Of a stretch of DNA of 64,000 nt, positions 26,191-33,985 are shown in pieces. This DNA is from a virus, in IMG/VR virus record IMGVR_UViG_3300045125_000169, positions 1 to 64,000 of that record; one strand, written 5' to 3'. A program made the translations under genes and the position numbers. Within the stretch, counting starts at the first letter, position 1. Every line of letters starts with the position of its first letter. The notes beneath the pieces are model-generated. The model was not told where the DNA came from, searched no databases, and saw nothing but the letters and a program-made list of their open reading frames with translations.

Positions 26191-27013
26191 TTTTCTCATC
26201 CTCTGACTGAAAGTCCGAAAGACGCCCCTCTTGCAGATCTTGCAAACCACGATCGACTCTGGCTCTTGTTTCCTCTGACATGGGCACAAGAGACTCCCAA
26301 TCGACCAAGGGTGTCATCGCCCCAACGTGCATGTGGGTGGCAAGTCCCGGCATAGGACTCAGACAAACTTCTTGGGTGTAAATTCTCTGGCTGAGAAGTC
26401 GGTCGTTCCAGTTGGGAGCACTGGCCCAAAGGGTTTCCCTGTGCTTCAGATAGGCTTCCTTGGAGCACAAAAAGGTATAGGTCGTGCTCGGGATTTGCCG
26501 CCAGTGGCAGTGGTCCGAGATCAAGATCAGGTAGCCGTTCAAGACCTTGCCTGTGTGCGGGTCTGGCCACATATAGCGGTCGGGATAATCCGGGGGATGA
26601 ATAAAAAGGTGGTTTTCTCTCAACGGCCCCAGGTAGCGGGCTTTGTTCTCGTACATGTCCATCATGTAGGGAAGGGCCTGCGGGACAAACAGGTAGTCGT
26701 CTTCGCAAAAGAAAAGAATCGTGCCCTCAGGCTTACTGTCGGCAACCTCGAAGGTCTTTTCAATCGAGGGTCCGTTGCCAAAAGAACCGACGATGATTTC
26801 ATCGACGTGGGGGCGAAAGAACTCTTGCCTCTCTTGGGAGAGACGGTCACCCACGACAATAATTTCTGTTTCCCCTTGGTACTCAGCCTTGGTCTTTAGG
26901 AGAGACTGAAAGCAGGTGTCGATTACCTGCTTTTTGGTCATCCCAAAAGGTCTAGGAGTACCGTGTACGGCTTCGACCACTTCACAGGTTCGGAAGATGA
27001 TGCAGAGTTTCAA
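26177..27013 (-). CDS. putative glycosyltransferase
   Basis: A 278-aa cytoplasmic protein. Landmarks are an N-terminal segment ending in ETEIIVVGD, an acidic FFCEDDYLF motif about residue 102 suitable for nucleotide-sugar/metal binding, and a histidine/tryptophan-rich C-terminal half. This pattern fits a GT-A-type glycosyltransferase. The start is TTG with AAGGAG upstream; that site is formed where a TAAG tetranucleotide repeat ends. With RmlB at 37.5 kb it suggests glycan modification. Donor and acceptor cannot be told. Confidence 0.65.
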   Translation of the reverse strand: MKLCIIFRTCEVVEAVHGTPRPFGMTKKQVIDTCFQSLLKTKAEYQGETEIIVVGDRLSQERQEFFRPHVDEIIVGSFGNGPSIEKTFEVADSKPEGTILFFCEDDYLFVPQALPYMMDMYENKARYLGPLRENHLFIHPPDYPDRYMWPDPHTGKVLNGYLILISDHCHWRQIPSTTYTFLCSKEAYLKHRETLWASAPNWNDRLLSQRIYTQEVCLSPMPGLATHMHVGAMTPLVDWESLVPMSEETRARVDRGLQDLQEGRLSDFQSEDEKITQR

Positions 27014-27021
27014 GAGTGCTC

Positions 27022-27045
27022 CTTACTTACTTACTTACTTACTTA
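27022..27045. repeat. tetranucleotide repeat, six copies of CTTA
   Basis: Six perfect CTTA units (TAAG on the minus strand). The last minus-strand unit runs into GAG and forms the Shine-Dalgarno AAGGAG of the glycosyltransferase, 8 nt before its TTG start. Confidence 0.95.
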
Positions 27046-27063
27046 GAAAAAGGATACACCTAG

Positions 27064-27294
27064 CTAGGTATGTTTTTCTTTCATTTTTTCTAAAAACGAC
27101 CCAGCTATCCGATATTTATTTGCAAGTTTTTTTAACACTTCAGGATTTTTCAGTATCGCAAAATAATCCTCTTTGCTTATACCAAGGTAATCCTCTACTG
27201 ATTCTGATGACGCAGATTTATGCCACGCATTAACTGCATCCTCAAAATCATCAAAGGTTGCCGTGCCTTTTTTTATTTTTTCTATCAACTTCAT
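27064..27294 (-). CDS. small protein partner of the E3-type toxin, putative antitoxin/immunity
   Basis: A 76-aa acidic helical protein whose ATG overlaps the stop of the upstream nuclease-domain gene (4-nt overlap), so the two are translationally coupled. It has the pattern IEKIKKGTATFDDF, then W-x5-S, then YLGISKEDY. This resembles a family of small proteins that ends in LGM-x2-EEY-x-W and is often found beside toxin genes, as I recall it. The antitoxin or immunity role is inferred from this pairing. Confidence 0.6.
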   Translation of the reverse strand: MKLIEKIKKGTATFDDFEDAVNAWHKSASSESVEDYLGISKEDYFAILKNPEVLKKLANKYRIAGSFLEKMKEKHT

Positions 27295-27572
27295 CTAAAC
27301 TCCAAATATCTACCTTTTACAGGACCATTTTTTACATCACCATTTGCATGGTATACGGCATAATGAGCTAAAGTCTTCACAGAAAACGCCTCAATTTCGC
27401 CATGTAATTCATCCCAAACAAGATAATAGGGATGAGCTTTTGATTTGTGTTTCCATACCTTTCTACCATGAGTGTCAAATTTACCTGTGAATGTTGATGT
27501 TTTTACAATATAGGAATCTGTAGGCATCGGTATTGTTGCTTCAATTTTCGTGCCAAGGTTACGCATTCTCAA
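27291..27572 (-). CDS. colicin E3-type ribonuclease-domain protein
   Basis: A 93-aa protein (TTG at 27572 or, more likely, ATG at 27566). The core YLVWDELHGEIEAF aligns with the colicin E3 active site YEWDSQHGELEGY: Asp, His (+3) and Glu (+7) are all present, as is a preceding R-x-W-K and a C-terminal basic stretch (KNGPVKGRYLEF). Colicin E3 cleaves 16S rRNA in the decoding centre and stops translation. Here the domain stands alone without translocation or receptor domains, so it would act inside the producing cell, held by its coupled partner downstream. Confidence 0.72.
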   Translation of the reverse strand: MRMRNLGTKIEATIPMPTDSYIVKTSTFTGKFDTHGRKVWKHKSKAHPYYLVWDELHGEIEAFSVKTLAHYAVYHANGDVKNGPVKGRYLEFR

Positions 27573-27606
27573 TTACCCCAATACCCTAGAATCATATCGG
27601 AATTTT

Positions 27607-27630
27607 ACCGAAAAATCGTGAATTTTCGGT
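27607..27630. promoter_or_regulatory. inverted repeat upstream of toxin pair
   Basis: Perfect 8-bp arms ACCGAAAA / TTTTCGGT separated by 8 nt, 35-65 nt upstream of the nuclease-domain gene. No T-run follows on either strand, so a terminator is less likely than an operator for autoregulation of the pair. Confidence 0.4.
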
Positions 27631-27645
27631 TATGTGTCTACTTTT

Positions 27646-28401
27646 TTACACTTCCATATCAACTTCTACTTCACCCTCATCCGTCATCACCTTGGTCTTG
27701 GTGGACTCTGGCTTGTAATAGGTGAGAGTCAGGTGGTTAGCGTCTTCTCCGATGGTGAAGTCCATCGACGACCCATCAGGGAAGTCCAGGGGCGCAATCG
27801 CCACACCGTCCATCTCCCGGTGCGTCCACTCTAGCTCGGGAAAGCGAATTTTGAGGTTATTTTTGATCTTCATGATATCGAGTTTTTCGTTCTCGTCTTT
27901 CGGGTTCCAGATATAAGTGGGCGGTTCGGGAAAGACCATTTTGATATCAGGATAGACTTGCTTGACGGTGGACACTACGTCTTTAAAGAAAAGGTTTCTG
28001 GCAGAGACTTTGTAGGCCCGCATAACTTTCGTCAAAAAACTTGAGCCCTCCGTGGGCTGTTTCTCGAAGGGACGCCTCTGCAAGTTCGTGATCTGGTCTA
28101 GGTTCGGGATGTCTAAAGCAGAGGGTTGAGAACCGCTATCGTAAAGACCACCCTTGCCCTTAGGTTCATCTTTGGGGACTGTCTTGGGAAAGTTCAGCCC
28201 TTTATGAAAAAGGAGAACGGGGCGACCATCCTCTGTGAACTCCACTTCATCGGTTCTTCCTGCGGGACCAGCGAAGCCAGAGGGTTCTCCAGCGGCCTGA
28301 GCCAACCGCGCTTTGGCTTGTTCGAGGGCCAGCCCAGGGTCGTCGGTGTGTTCAAGCTCTTCTGCGAGAGCTTGTGCCAGTTGGTCGAGATCTTCTAGCA
28401 T
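27646..28401 (-). CDS. hypothetical protein, about 251 aa
   Basis: Start chosen at the ATG at 28401 (MLEDLDQLAQALAEEL), since the longer form adds only six residues from a weak start. Acidic, Ala/Glu-rich helical N-terminus, Pro/Gly-rich middle, and a C-terminal alpha/beta part. Not recognised. It follows the tagged protein 28416..29823 on the same strand by about 15 nt and is likely co-transcribed. Confidence 0.6.
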   Translation of the reverse strand: MLEDLDQLAQALAEELEHTDDPGLALEQAKARLAQAAGEPSGFAGPAGRTDEVEFTEDGRPVLLFHKGLNFPKTVPKDEPKGKGGLYDSGSQPSALDIPNLDQITNLQRRPFEKQPTEGSSFLTKVMRAYKVSARNLFFKDVVSTVKQVYPDIKMVFPEPPTYIWNPKDENEKLDIMKIKNNLKIRFPELEWTHREMDGVAIAPLDFPDGSSMDFTIGEDANHLTLTYYKPESTKTKVMTDEGEVEVDMEV

Positions 28402-28415
28402 GGTCAATCCCCCGA

Positions 28416-29823
28416 TCAAATTAAATCAAAAAAGCTATCGATGGCATATTCACGATTAAAGTCGGTTGCTATACGCGGCCATTTGAAGGTGGGTTTATCA
28501 TGGCGAACCATAACTTCATATACGTCTTTGTCTTCCTCTATAATCTCGGGCACAAAAGGTAGAATCACTTTGAAAGGGAGAGCCAGCTTGATTTTGCTAT
28601 CAGGCCAAAAACCCTCTTCATCGATTATGAAGAAGCAATCGTCGTGAGGGGTGTCCGTGAAAAAATATTTAATATTCGCCCAGGCGTTAGCCTCAGTTCC
28701 TGCTTGCCAACCGTCATAAATCGCTTGGGACAATGCGGAATCAAGCTCCTCCACGGCCTCTGTACTAAATTGGTGACTGAGCATATCCCGTACAACAGCC
28801 GCAGGTTCTGATTCAAATTTTGTTTTTACTTCGTCAACGTCTAGGTCCCATTGTTCGGCAAAGTTCTGAAGATCGTCCTGGGTAAATTTCTTGAATACAT
28901 TTGCCATTTCTTTCTTGTCTGATACATCATCAAAAAAGTAAAGAATTTCATCTTGGTCTCTCGATTCAAAATTCGCCAATTCACTGTCATCAATAGTCGC
29001 TAAGAGGCTTTCGAGATCCGAGCTTTCATGTTTCGCATAGTCGGCAAGGTTATCCCACACCTGTAGAACAGCATCATCTCCAACCCACTCTTTCACGCCA
29101 TGCTGCAAGAGCGTTTCTTTTGTGGCTTGTGGATTGCTTGTTAATTCCTCGATAAAGTCCACAAGGTCTTTACGAACACCTTTTGCGTTGAGCACCCCTG
29201 TTTTCGGTGTATCCCACTTGAATTTTGGCAACATGACATCGCCACCGATCACAGGATCGTCCTCGATGTAGTTGACAGAGTAATGCCTGTCGGTAGCACT
29301 CCACGCCTGGACCTTACCTGCGGTGGACACTTCAAGAGCAACTTTGTAAAATGGATCATTAGGCTTACGAGTTTTCGAGATTAAAAAATAAAAGTGCGAG
29401 TCTCGGTTGTAGCGTCTCCAGTTGGACATGTCGTCTCGTGCCGAGATACACCATTTGGTGCCTGAGCCGTAGAGCTTCGATGCCTCGTAGCTCGTGATAT
29501 GATAGACAACCCAGTTGTCGTCCTCGAACACTTGCTTGGCACCTTCCGTGCGAGCGAGTTTCTTTTGCGCTGTTTTAGACGTATTCTGGGATTGACTATC
29601 CATGAAGTCTTTGAACTCCTCCCAGGACTTTTTACCCCAACTATCGATGTCGCGGTCGTCACCTTCAAGTTGATTGCGATCCCGTAAGGACTTGAATTTT
29701 TCCAGGTAGTCCTTCAGCACTTCGGGCGCTACCCCTTGGTCGAGAAATTTCTTCTCGACCGTCTTGAAGATCCGAGGTGACGAGAGTGTATTTGACTAAG
29801 ACTTGGCTCAAGAACTTATACAT
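28416..29823 (-). CDS. large tagged protein with GTKWC domain (frameshifted)
   Basis: The real start is the ATG at 29823 giving MYKFLSQVLVKYTLVTSDL. The frame changes at about 29770, where this copy has an extra base compared with its paralogue (GAAGATCCG against GAAGTCCG). After that it reads LKDYLEKFKSLRDRN and continues to 28416. The first ~200 residues are paralogous to 29816..30975: leader, K-x-F-x-x-LRDRN-x-L-x-GD helix, and a domain with ITSYEAS and GSGTKWCIS. The C-terminal ~230 residues are unique and acidic. This domain type occurs in other phages, and its function is unknown to me. Confidence 0.65.
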
Positions 29824-30975
29824 ACACTTTGCCTCCAACTTTACATACCGCACGGACTTCTTCTTCAGTGAATTTTTTGGCGTTGTTCCTGCAATAAAAA
29901 TCCCCACCAACCGTTTGAGGCGCTCCCTCAAGAGAGGTGAGGTTGTTGACGCTGCAATAAAAATCCCGACCAACCGTTTGAGGCGCTCCCTCAAGAGAGG
30001 TGAGGTTGTTGTTCCTGCAAGAAAAACCCCCACCAACCGTTTGAGGCGCACCCTCAAGAGATGTGAGTTTGTTGTCGCTGCAATAAAATCCCCACCAACC
30101 TTCGGAGGCGCTCCCTCAAGAGATGTGAGGTTGTTGTTGTTGCACTCAAAATCCCGACCAACCGTTTGAGGCGCTCCCTCAAGAGATGTGAGGTTGTTGT
30201 TGTTGCACTCAAAATCCCGACCAACCGTTTGAGGCGCACCCTCAAGAGAGGTGAGGTTGTTGTCGCTGCAATCAAAACCCTCATCAACTTTTTGAGGCGC
30301 TCCCTTAAGAGAGGTGAGACCTTTCTCCGAGACATTAATATTTCCGCTACTATCGGCTTTCCACATCGGAGGTATTTTTAATTTAAAACTTGGTAGTTTT
30401 AAGTTGTTCGGTACGCTCTTATGATCCTTATCCGCTCGGTCCCAATATGTTTTATGTCCTTTTTTATTAACAAGAAGAGCTGTTTTAGACCAAGGGTCTT
30501 TCTGGTCTCTCGTCTTTGAGATTAGAAAATAAATCGTATTATCGCTGTCATAGATATTCCAATGTTCACTTTTCTCATGTTTAATACACCACTCTGTTCC
30601 TTGACCGAGCTTATGAGATGCTTCGTTGGTCGTGATCTCGTACACCGTCCACTCGTCGTTCTCAGTAATAAATTCTGCTCCTGGGATGTTTTCTCTGAGA
30701 TCAACTTTACCTTTTTTCTTTTCGGTAGAAGTCTTGGTTTTTTCCAAGTCCTCAATTCTTTCCTTAAACTCTTTAAAAGGCTTAGAGCCCCAAAAGTCGA
30801 TATTTTTTTCATCGCCTTTAAGCTTATTGCGGTCTCTAAGCTTTTTGAACCGCTCTAAAGCATCCTTGACCTTTGACTTTTCAATCCCTTTGTCGAGAAA
30901 TTTCTTCTCGACCGTCTTGAAGTCCGAGGTGACCAAAGTGTATTTGGCTAAGACTTGGCTCAAGAACTTATACAT
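29816..30975 (-). CDS. tagged protein with GTEWC domain and LRR-like repeats (frameshifted)
   Basis: Starts MYKFLSQVLAKYTLVTSDF, then the same ~200-residue region as 28416..29823 (ITTNEAS, GQGTEWCIK). It ends with seven 21-residue repeats of the type LTSLEGAPQTVGRDFECNNN. One T is missing from a T5 run near 30085, which throws the later repeats out of frame. In the right frame the protein ends ...FTEEEVRAVCKVGGKVYV at 29816, overlapping the ATG of the next paralogue (GTATGTATAA). LRR-like repeats usually mediate protein binding. Confidence 0.7.
29885..30325 (-). repeat. seven tandem 63-bp coding repeats (LRR-like)
   Basis: Tandem units of 63 bp encoding 21-residue repeats with core LTSLEGAP and CxNN. 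Units differ at a few positions. One unit lacks a base in its T-run. Confidence 0.9.
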
Positions 30976-30986
30976 TTCGGGCTCCT

Positions 30987-31322
30987 CTAAAATTTTTTAC
31001 CATGCTTTGGTGGTCGCGTTTTGTTGAAAGCAATCTTGGCAACAATCGCCTCGGCAATTCGCCACTTTTGATTTTGCGACACATCCATGATGCGAATGAT
31101 GCAATCGGCAAGCTCTTCTTCAACGCCTAAGAAACCTTCAATCTTGTCGGAGGGTGTTTCGGCACCAGCCCGGAGCGCCTCAAGAGCTTCCGACAACTCG
31201 GAGTGCATCAGCGCAACGGCTTCACCCAGGTTTCTCTCGCCTGAGTCGTACCACCCTTTGGACAAAGCGGTTTGATAAACATCCTCGGCAATCTTTTGAA
31301 AAGCTCTTATAAAGTCGTCCAT
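30987..31322 (-). CDS. MazG-like nucleotide pyrophosphohydrolase
   Basis: A 111-aa all-helical protein with MazG-family landmarks: LMHSELSEALEALR supplies the E-x2-E metal motif, EEELADCIIRIMD supplies the E-x2-x-D motif, and the C-terminus NKTRPPKHGKKF is typical of phage MazG-like proteins. Enzymes of this family hydrolyse (d)NTPs to monophosphates. In phages this may tune nucleotide pools or lower (p)ppGpp. The start lies 1 nt from the stop of the DHH gene. Confidence 0.88.
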   Translation of the reverse strand: MDDFIRAFQKIAEDVYQTALSKGWYDSGERNLGEAVALMHSELSEALEALRAGAETPSDKIEGFLGVEEELADCIIRIMDVSQNQKWRIAEAIVAKIAFNKTRPPKHGKKF

Positions 31323-31323
31323 C

Positions 31324-32153
31324 TTAGTTCTCCGAAGCCTGCATTTGGTGACTTAAATCTTCAATAAAGCCTGCGGCCTGTCGATGGCCGCCACCCCAAA
31401 CAATCTTGCGACGACGGAGACATCATAGTCTTGTCTGCTCCGAAGACCCCATTGACGCACCCAACCTCCAGTCTTCTTATTCAAAAGATCATAGTAGTAG
31501 GCGGCATAGGGTGCGGTTGGGTGTAACTCTAATAAGCGGCTTGGAACTTCAGAAAAATAGACGGAAGTATTGGCGACTGGAATGATTTCAGGCCCAACCT
31601 TCATCAAAACCGCTTTTAAACAGATGTTTTCCACTTGCTGTCTTTGAAACTTGGCTAGAGTCTGACCCGAAGTCATCAATGAAGGAACGTCCAGAGTATC
31701 CCAAACTTGAAAATCAAAAGGCTCGGCAAGTAGGGCTAGGTGGACGTAGTGGGTGCCTACGAGCTTAAACCGCCAAAGGTCACGATCTTGAATATGCTCA
31801 ATCAAGAGTGGGGCCTTGTTACCTGGATGAAAATAGTCCCAAGCAATCATTGCGCCCGAGCGATTCATATCGAAGACACAAAAATCTAACCCCCTAAGGT
31901 TTTCTTCCGCCGTTGCGTGATGATCGAGAACAACAAGAGTTTTAAACCTGGGGCGTTTTCTGAGTAGATCTTCTCTTGGAAAACTATAGTCCACAACATA
32001 GACCTCTGAACCATCGGGAACTTGGTCTAAGGGTAAAGATCCTTCGTTATAGGCACACGGAATATATTCGGCGTTGTCGCCAAAGGCTTTCCAAGCAGCA
32101 TACGCTGCCCCAAAGCCATCATAACAATTTCCATGGTACAAAACTTTTATCAC
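31324..32153 (-). CDS. DHH/DHHA1 phosphoesterase
   Basis: Contains HGNCYDGFGAA, VVDYSFPR and LDHHATAEENL, the DHH motifs that bind the metals in oligoribonuclease/nanoRNase-type phosphoesterases. The DHHA1 signature FGGGGHRQAAGF near the C-terminus appears only if a fifth G is restored to the G4 run near 31395. The protein then ends ...LSHQMQASEN at 31324, one base before MazG. Likely role: degradation of short oligonucleotides or cyclic dinucleotides. Confidence 0.82.
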
Positions 32154-32179
32154 AAGAGGCTCTCCTATCGCGATCCCCG

Positions 32180-33169
32180 TTACCGGATAATTTCCACACG
32201 AGGAGAGATAAGTTTTTTGAACTCATTCAGCCAGACTTCGGGTATTTTTTGACCGTAAATGATCTTCAAAAGGTAAGTGTCTTCTTTTTGAATGACCTCT
32301 ACTATGCACTCAATTCTATTACGTCCTGAAAAGCCTACAGGGCTTAGAATCCGTAAAGTTTTATTCCAGTGGGTGTGCTTAACATACCGACGTGCGTGAT
32401 TCAGAACCGTGTTGAGAGCATCGCGGTAGAGCCTTTCACCCTCTGCGGCTGTTTGTTTTCTCAATTCTTCAGGGATATCCTCACCTTTTGGTAGGTGCTC
32501 GTTTATAAGCCGATCATAGTCCTCTTTCCAATACTCGTGGGATAAAATCCTTATCACCGAGGCGAGAAGAAGCTCGTGGAGTGCTTTGACAAATTTTGCA
32601 CTCATGATCTTGGGAGCTAAGGAATCAGGGTTATTTCCGCCCAACTCCTCTCGGAAATTTTTTACAAAGGTATCTTGGATCTTTTTTCCTTCCGCGTCTC
32701 CCTTATAGAGGGAGAGCAAAACACCAGCCAAGACTGTGCGACTCCGACTGACGCGATACTCTGGCCCATAGAGGCCATCGAGGCAGCGTGTAATAATTCC
32801 CGTAAAGTCATCTTCATCGGGTACAGCGGTTTGTAGCTGAAGACGCGCCATCACGACGATCGGATTTCCACCGAATTTTCGGGATGTAGAGTTTGAGTAA
32901 GATATGCTCGTCATCACATTATTCGAGAAGTATACCCCACCGTAGGACTTTCGTGATGGAGTCGTCGGACTCGCATCAGGATCTTCCTCTTTCCAAACTC
33001 CTTGTTTGGTCTGGGGTTGCAATCCTACTTTCAGAATTTTTTTGAGAAACGTCGAAGACGTACCGTGATAAAAGAGTTCCAAGGAAGACCTTGCAATCAC
33101 CTTATACTTTTGGAAAGTATGCTGGTAAAATGCGCGTAAAGAATCCACCTTAGACTCCCATCCCGTCAA
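32180..33169 (-). CDS. ADP-ribosyltransferase-like protein
   Basis: About 329 aa (ATG at 33169; a GTG start 39 nt downstream would give MDSLRAFYQHTFQKY, closer to the shared leader). FYHGTSSTFLKKILKVGL followed by GGVYFSNNVMTSISYS matches the H-G-T-S and YFS motifs of PARP-like and related ADP-ribosyltransferase folds. No obvious catalytic Glu motif could be pinned down. T4 Alt is a precedent for a virion-delivered ADP-ribosyltransferase. The C-terminal 200 residues are helical and not recognised. Confidence 0.62.
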   Translation of the reverse strand: MTGWESKVDSLRAFYQHTFQKYKVIARSSLELFYHGTSSTFLKKILKVGLQPQTKQGVWKEEDPDASPTTPSRKSYGGVYFSNNVMTSISYSNSTSRKFGGNPIVVMARLQLQTAVPDEDDFTGIITRCLDGLYGPEYRVSRSRTVLAGVLLSLYKGDAEGKKIQDTFVKNFREELGGNNPDSLAPKIMSAKFVKALHELLLASVIRILSHEYWKEDYDRLINEHLPKGEDIPEELRKQTAAEGERLYRDALNTVLNHARRYVKHTHWNKTLRILSPVGFSGRNRIECIVEVIQKEDTYLLKIIYGQKIPEVWLNEFKKLISPRVEIIR

Positions 33170-33905
33170 ATTCGCTCAAGTCAAGACCCCTAAAGGAAAC
33201 CTTGGCTTTTTCTTTGAATGCTTCCCACTCGGCAATTTTGAGCTTGGGATTCAGCGACTGAATTTTGCGCAGGAGATTGACCAGTTGTCCTCGGGTCACC
33301 TCACGCTGCCAACACGCAGGTTCGGCGATAAAGCCGTGGCCCTTGAGAACCCGCACCTCCATGTCCGATTCAATCAGGGTATCGACGTAGAGGACGGGAG
33401 CACCATCAAGTGTTGCGAAGTCAATCGCAACAGCACCTTTAACCGCAGACAGGACGGCTTTCTTGTCGCTTTTGGCTTTTTTGGTGACACCTTGCTGAAC
33501 CCCAGGGGACGTAACGCGAATCCCACGCAGCGACTCCTCTAGTTCGTCCAGGTTGGTGATGTCCAAGTCCTGCTTGATCTTTTGAACCGCTTGGATCGCT
33601 GCCGTTTTATTGCGCGTTTGCAGATAGTAGTAGTCCCGCATCAGGTTAAAACCAAAGCGTCTCAGGTAGCCCTGCGGGTCCACGGATCTAAAGCAGACCA
33701 AGTGCCAACCTTCGTTCCAGTTCTTAAGGTGGAAGATCACCTTTTGCCCTGAGGGCAGAACAGGCTCAGGGGGTAGGTCGCTCAGTTCTTTCTCAACCAT
33801 TTCCTCTTTGTCGCGCAGACGACCCGAGAAAATCCCAGCACCTGGGACATGGGCCAAGATACGAGCGTCCTTGAAGACGGTATCGATACTTTCATAGCCG
33901 CGCAA
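33150..33905 (-). CDS. hypothetical protein, 251 aa or more
   Basis: The frame is open upstream of the TTG shown, through AFSYLDRRQAIDDQIAAKAD, to the end of the helicase gene. So it either starts inside the helicase 3' end (for example at an ATG giving MTDFRKDEQ plus one indel) or is the frameshifted C-terminus of the helicase. Alpha/beta protein with Lys-rich middle. No family recognised. It overlaps the ADP-ribosyltransferase-like gene by 20 nt. Confidence 0.6.
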   Translation of the reverse strand: MRGYESIDTVFKDARILAHVPGAGIFSGRLRDKEEMVEKELSDLPPEPVLPSGQKVIFHLKNWNEGWHLVCFRSVDPQGYLRRFGFNLMRDYYYLQTRNKTAAIQAVQKIKQDLDITNLDELEESLRGIRVTSPGVQQGVTKKAKSDKKAVLSAVKGAVAIDFATLDGAPVLYVDTLIESDMEVRVLKGHGFIAEPACWQREVTRGQLVNLLRKIQSLNPKLKIAEWEAFKEKAKVSFRGLDLSEFDGMGV

Positions 33906-33985
33906 CTTGAGCAGCTTCTTACCGAAAAAGGCCGCTTCCTGATCGGCTTTTGCAGCAATCTGATCGTCGATCGCTTGGCGACGGT

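Noticed and set aside
26327-26899. 190-aa plus-strand ORF
   Set aside because: Shadow of the glycosyltransferase on the minus strand.
29885-30325. Regular 63-bp repeats that could suggest a CRISPR or satellite array
   Set aside because: The period is a multiple of three, the units stay in frame and encode LTSLEGAP repeats, and there are no variable spacers.
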